Assembly: GCF_004119445.1 (NCBI RefSeq)
Contig: NZ_QICI01000034.1
Coordinates: 1 to 64,000 of the forward strand
Direction of reading: 5' to 3'
DNA length: 64,000 nt
Origin: Chryseobacterium sp. CH21
GTDB taxonomy: Bacteria > Bacteroidota > Bacteroidia > Flavobacteriales > Weeksellaceae
In this document: piece by piece, positions 63,092 through 64,000 of the stretch
Numbering within the stretch: position 1 is the stretch's first letter
Layout: each line of letters begins with the position of its first letter
Position numbers and translations under genes: made by a program
The notes under the pieces: generated by a model
The model's input: the letters and a program-made list of their open reading frames with translations, nothing else
What the model was told of the DNA's origin: nothing
Databases searched by the model: none

Positions 63092-63460
63092 ATGTCAGAT
63101 TTAAAAAATTTAGCTGAAACGCTAGTAAACCTAACTGTAAAAGACGTAAACGAATTAGCTGCTATCCTTAAGGATGAGTACGGAATTGAGCCAGCTGCTG
63201 CTGCTGTAGTTGTTGCTGCAGGTGGTGCAGGTGAAGCTGCTGAAGAAAAGACTGAATTCGACGTAATTCTTAAGTCTGCAGGTGCTTCTAAATTAGCTAT
63301 CGTTAAATTAGTAAAAGATTTAACTGGTGCTGGTCTTAAAGAAGCTAAAGATATCGTAGACGGTGCTCCTGCTCCAATCAAGCAAGGTGTATCTAAAGAC
63401 GAAGCTGAAGCTCTTAAGAAGCAATTAGAAGAAGCTGGTGCTGAAGTAGAATTGAAATAA
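63092..63460 (+). CDS. rplL: 50S ribosomal protein L7/L12
   Basis: A 122-residue protein with the N-terminal dimer domain ([20 protein letters not shown]), an Ala-rich hinge and the C-terminal factor-binding domain ([20 protein letters not shown]). It ends in a strong terminator. Confidence 0.96.
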   Translation: MSDLKNLAETLVNLTVKDVNELAAILKDEYGIEPAAAAVVVAAGGAGEAAEEKTEFDVILKSAGASKLAIVKLVKDLTGAGLKEAKDIVDGAPAPIKQGVSKDEAEALKKQLEEAGAEVELK

Positions 63461-63483
63461 TTTCAATTTTATTATAAATATAC

Positions 63484-63512
63484 AAGCCTGAGCATTTGCT
63501 CAGGCTTTTTTT
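63484..63512 (+). terminator. Terminator after rplL
   Basis: A 10-bp perfect stem AAGCCTGAGC / GCTCAGGCTT with ATTT loop is followed by eight T residues. Confidence 0.88.
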
Positions 63513-63677
63513 TGTATGTAAGTCTTTGTAAATATGTGTTTTATTTTTCAATTGTATTTTAATATTATTGATATGTATATTTTTGTATTTAATTATTATT
63601 ATTTATTTGATGATAATTAACATAATATTGTATTTTCTGTATTTTATTGCTTTGTGTGAATTTTTATTAATAAAGTA

Positions 63678-63706
63678 TTGTTTTGATTGAAAAAATATTA
63701 TATTTG
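63678..63706 (+). promoter_or_regulatory. Putative promoter of the gene at the right edge
   Basis: TTG (63678-63680) and TATATTTG (63699-63706) with 18 bp between them fit the Bacteroidota consensus; the coding start would be about 23 bp further. Confidence 0.5.
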
Positions 63707-63728
63707 TATCGAAAAAAACACAACATAA

Positions 63729-64000
63729 TTGGAAAGAAATTACTTTCTTTCCTACGGCCATAAGATTACACTTATATTACTTCTGGCGGCTGTAGGAAAA
63801 CTAAACGCTAAGTTTATATCTGTAACGATGACGAATCCTGAGTTATCATATTATACAGATACTGATAATCCTCTGCAACGATGCTTAGCTGATGTTTCAA
63901 TTCATTTGTTTACTAAAGCAGGCAATAATGATCTGGTTGCTGTAAATAAAGAACCTGCTGATAAAAATCAAGCCTTTTTATTCTATTATATTGGCTTTCA
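63729..64000 (+). CDS. Partial gene of unknown function with a hydrophobic N-terminus
   Basis: The frame is open from 63729 to the window end (90 codons). I take TTG 63729 as the possible start because a stop precedes it; the next in-frame ATG is 63828. The start would encode ERNYFLSYGHKITLILLLAA, a signal or anchor, then TMTNPELSYYTDTDNPLQ and further sequence without a recognised family. In many Bacteroidota rpoB follows rplL directly; this gene is not rpoB. Confidence 0.45.
   Translation, partial: MERNYFLSYGHKITLILLLAAVGKLNAKFISVTMTNPELSYYTDTDNPLQRCLADVSIHLFTKAGNNDLVAVNKEPADKNQAFLFYYIGF

Noticed and set aside
1..64000. CRISPR array or cas genes
   Set aside because: No repeat-spacer structure and no Cas-like protein was seen anywhere in the window.

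Overview
The window is chromosomal DNA of a Chryseobacterium-like member of the Flavobacteriia (Bacteroidota). The evidence is type IX secretion (T9SS) sorting domains, repeated TAnnTTTG -10 boxes, the order tuf-trnW-secE-nusG, an acpP-fabF-rnc-pyk operon, low GC, and family-typical proteins (DUF6443-type RHS, PaiB-like, IPExxxVDY-type). The species cannot be fixed from the sequence alone.

Layout. 1-1,600: the end of a T9SS cargo gene and a complete IS256-type insertion sequence with an 8-bp target duplication. 1,666-15,898: core metabolism (coaE, ruvB, hutI/hutG, an aldehyde dehydrogenase, the acpP-fabF-rnc-pyk operon), then a membrane methyltransferase and a Crp/Fnr regulator. 16,052-43,494: a 27.4-kb integrative and mobilizable element inserted at the 3' end of ssrA (tmRNA). 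Its left part is the mobility backbone: tyrosine integrase, HTH protein, primase-helicase, iteron-like repeats, TOPRIM primase, a candidate oriT, and relaxase with accessory genes. Its middle is a polymorphic Rhs toxin locus: a T9SS beta-propeller protein, two RHS proteins, an immunity gene, and a trail of displaced toxin-tip/immunity cassettes separated by terminators. Its right part is a defence-type cargo: HNH nuclease, GNAT protein, and a subtilase plus AAA-ATPase pair resembling IetS/IetA. 43,495-46,626: ssrA, rpsU, xerC, hpf and seven tRNA genes, six of them in a duplicated Thr-Tyr-Gly block. 46,845-54,609: a two-component system followed by a CzcCBA-type metal efflux system. 54,694-64,000: a DUF4394 lipoprotein, tuf, trnW, secE, nusG, three paralogous secreted proteins lodged between nusG and rplK, then rplK-rplA-rplJ-rplL and a partial unknown gene.

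The most interesting features are four. The element in ssrA stranded the native ssrA terminator beyond attL and supplies a replacement next to attR. The Rhs locus appears to record successive toxin-tip displacements through retained terminators. An unexplained nested-hairpin element of about 118 bp lies in the gene-free stretch at 36.8 kb. The cargo end holds a subtilase/AAA defence pair.

Caution: tuf and rplA, both normally essential, each carry a one-base deletion in a short A-run. A small membrane gene near 6.4 kb and an element gene near 18.0 kb look the same. Homopolymer errors in the assembly are likely, so frameshifts elsewhere in this window should be read with care.
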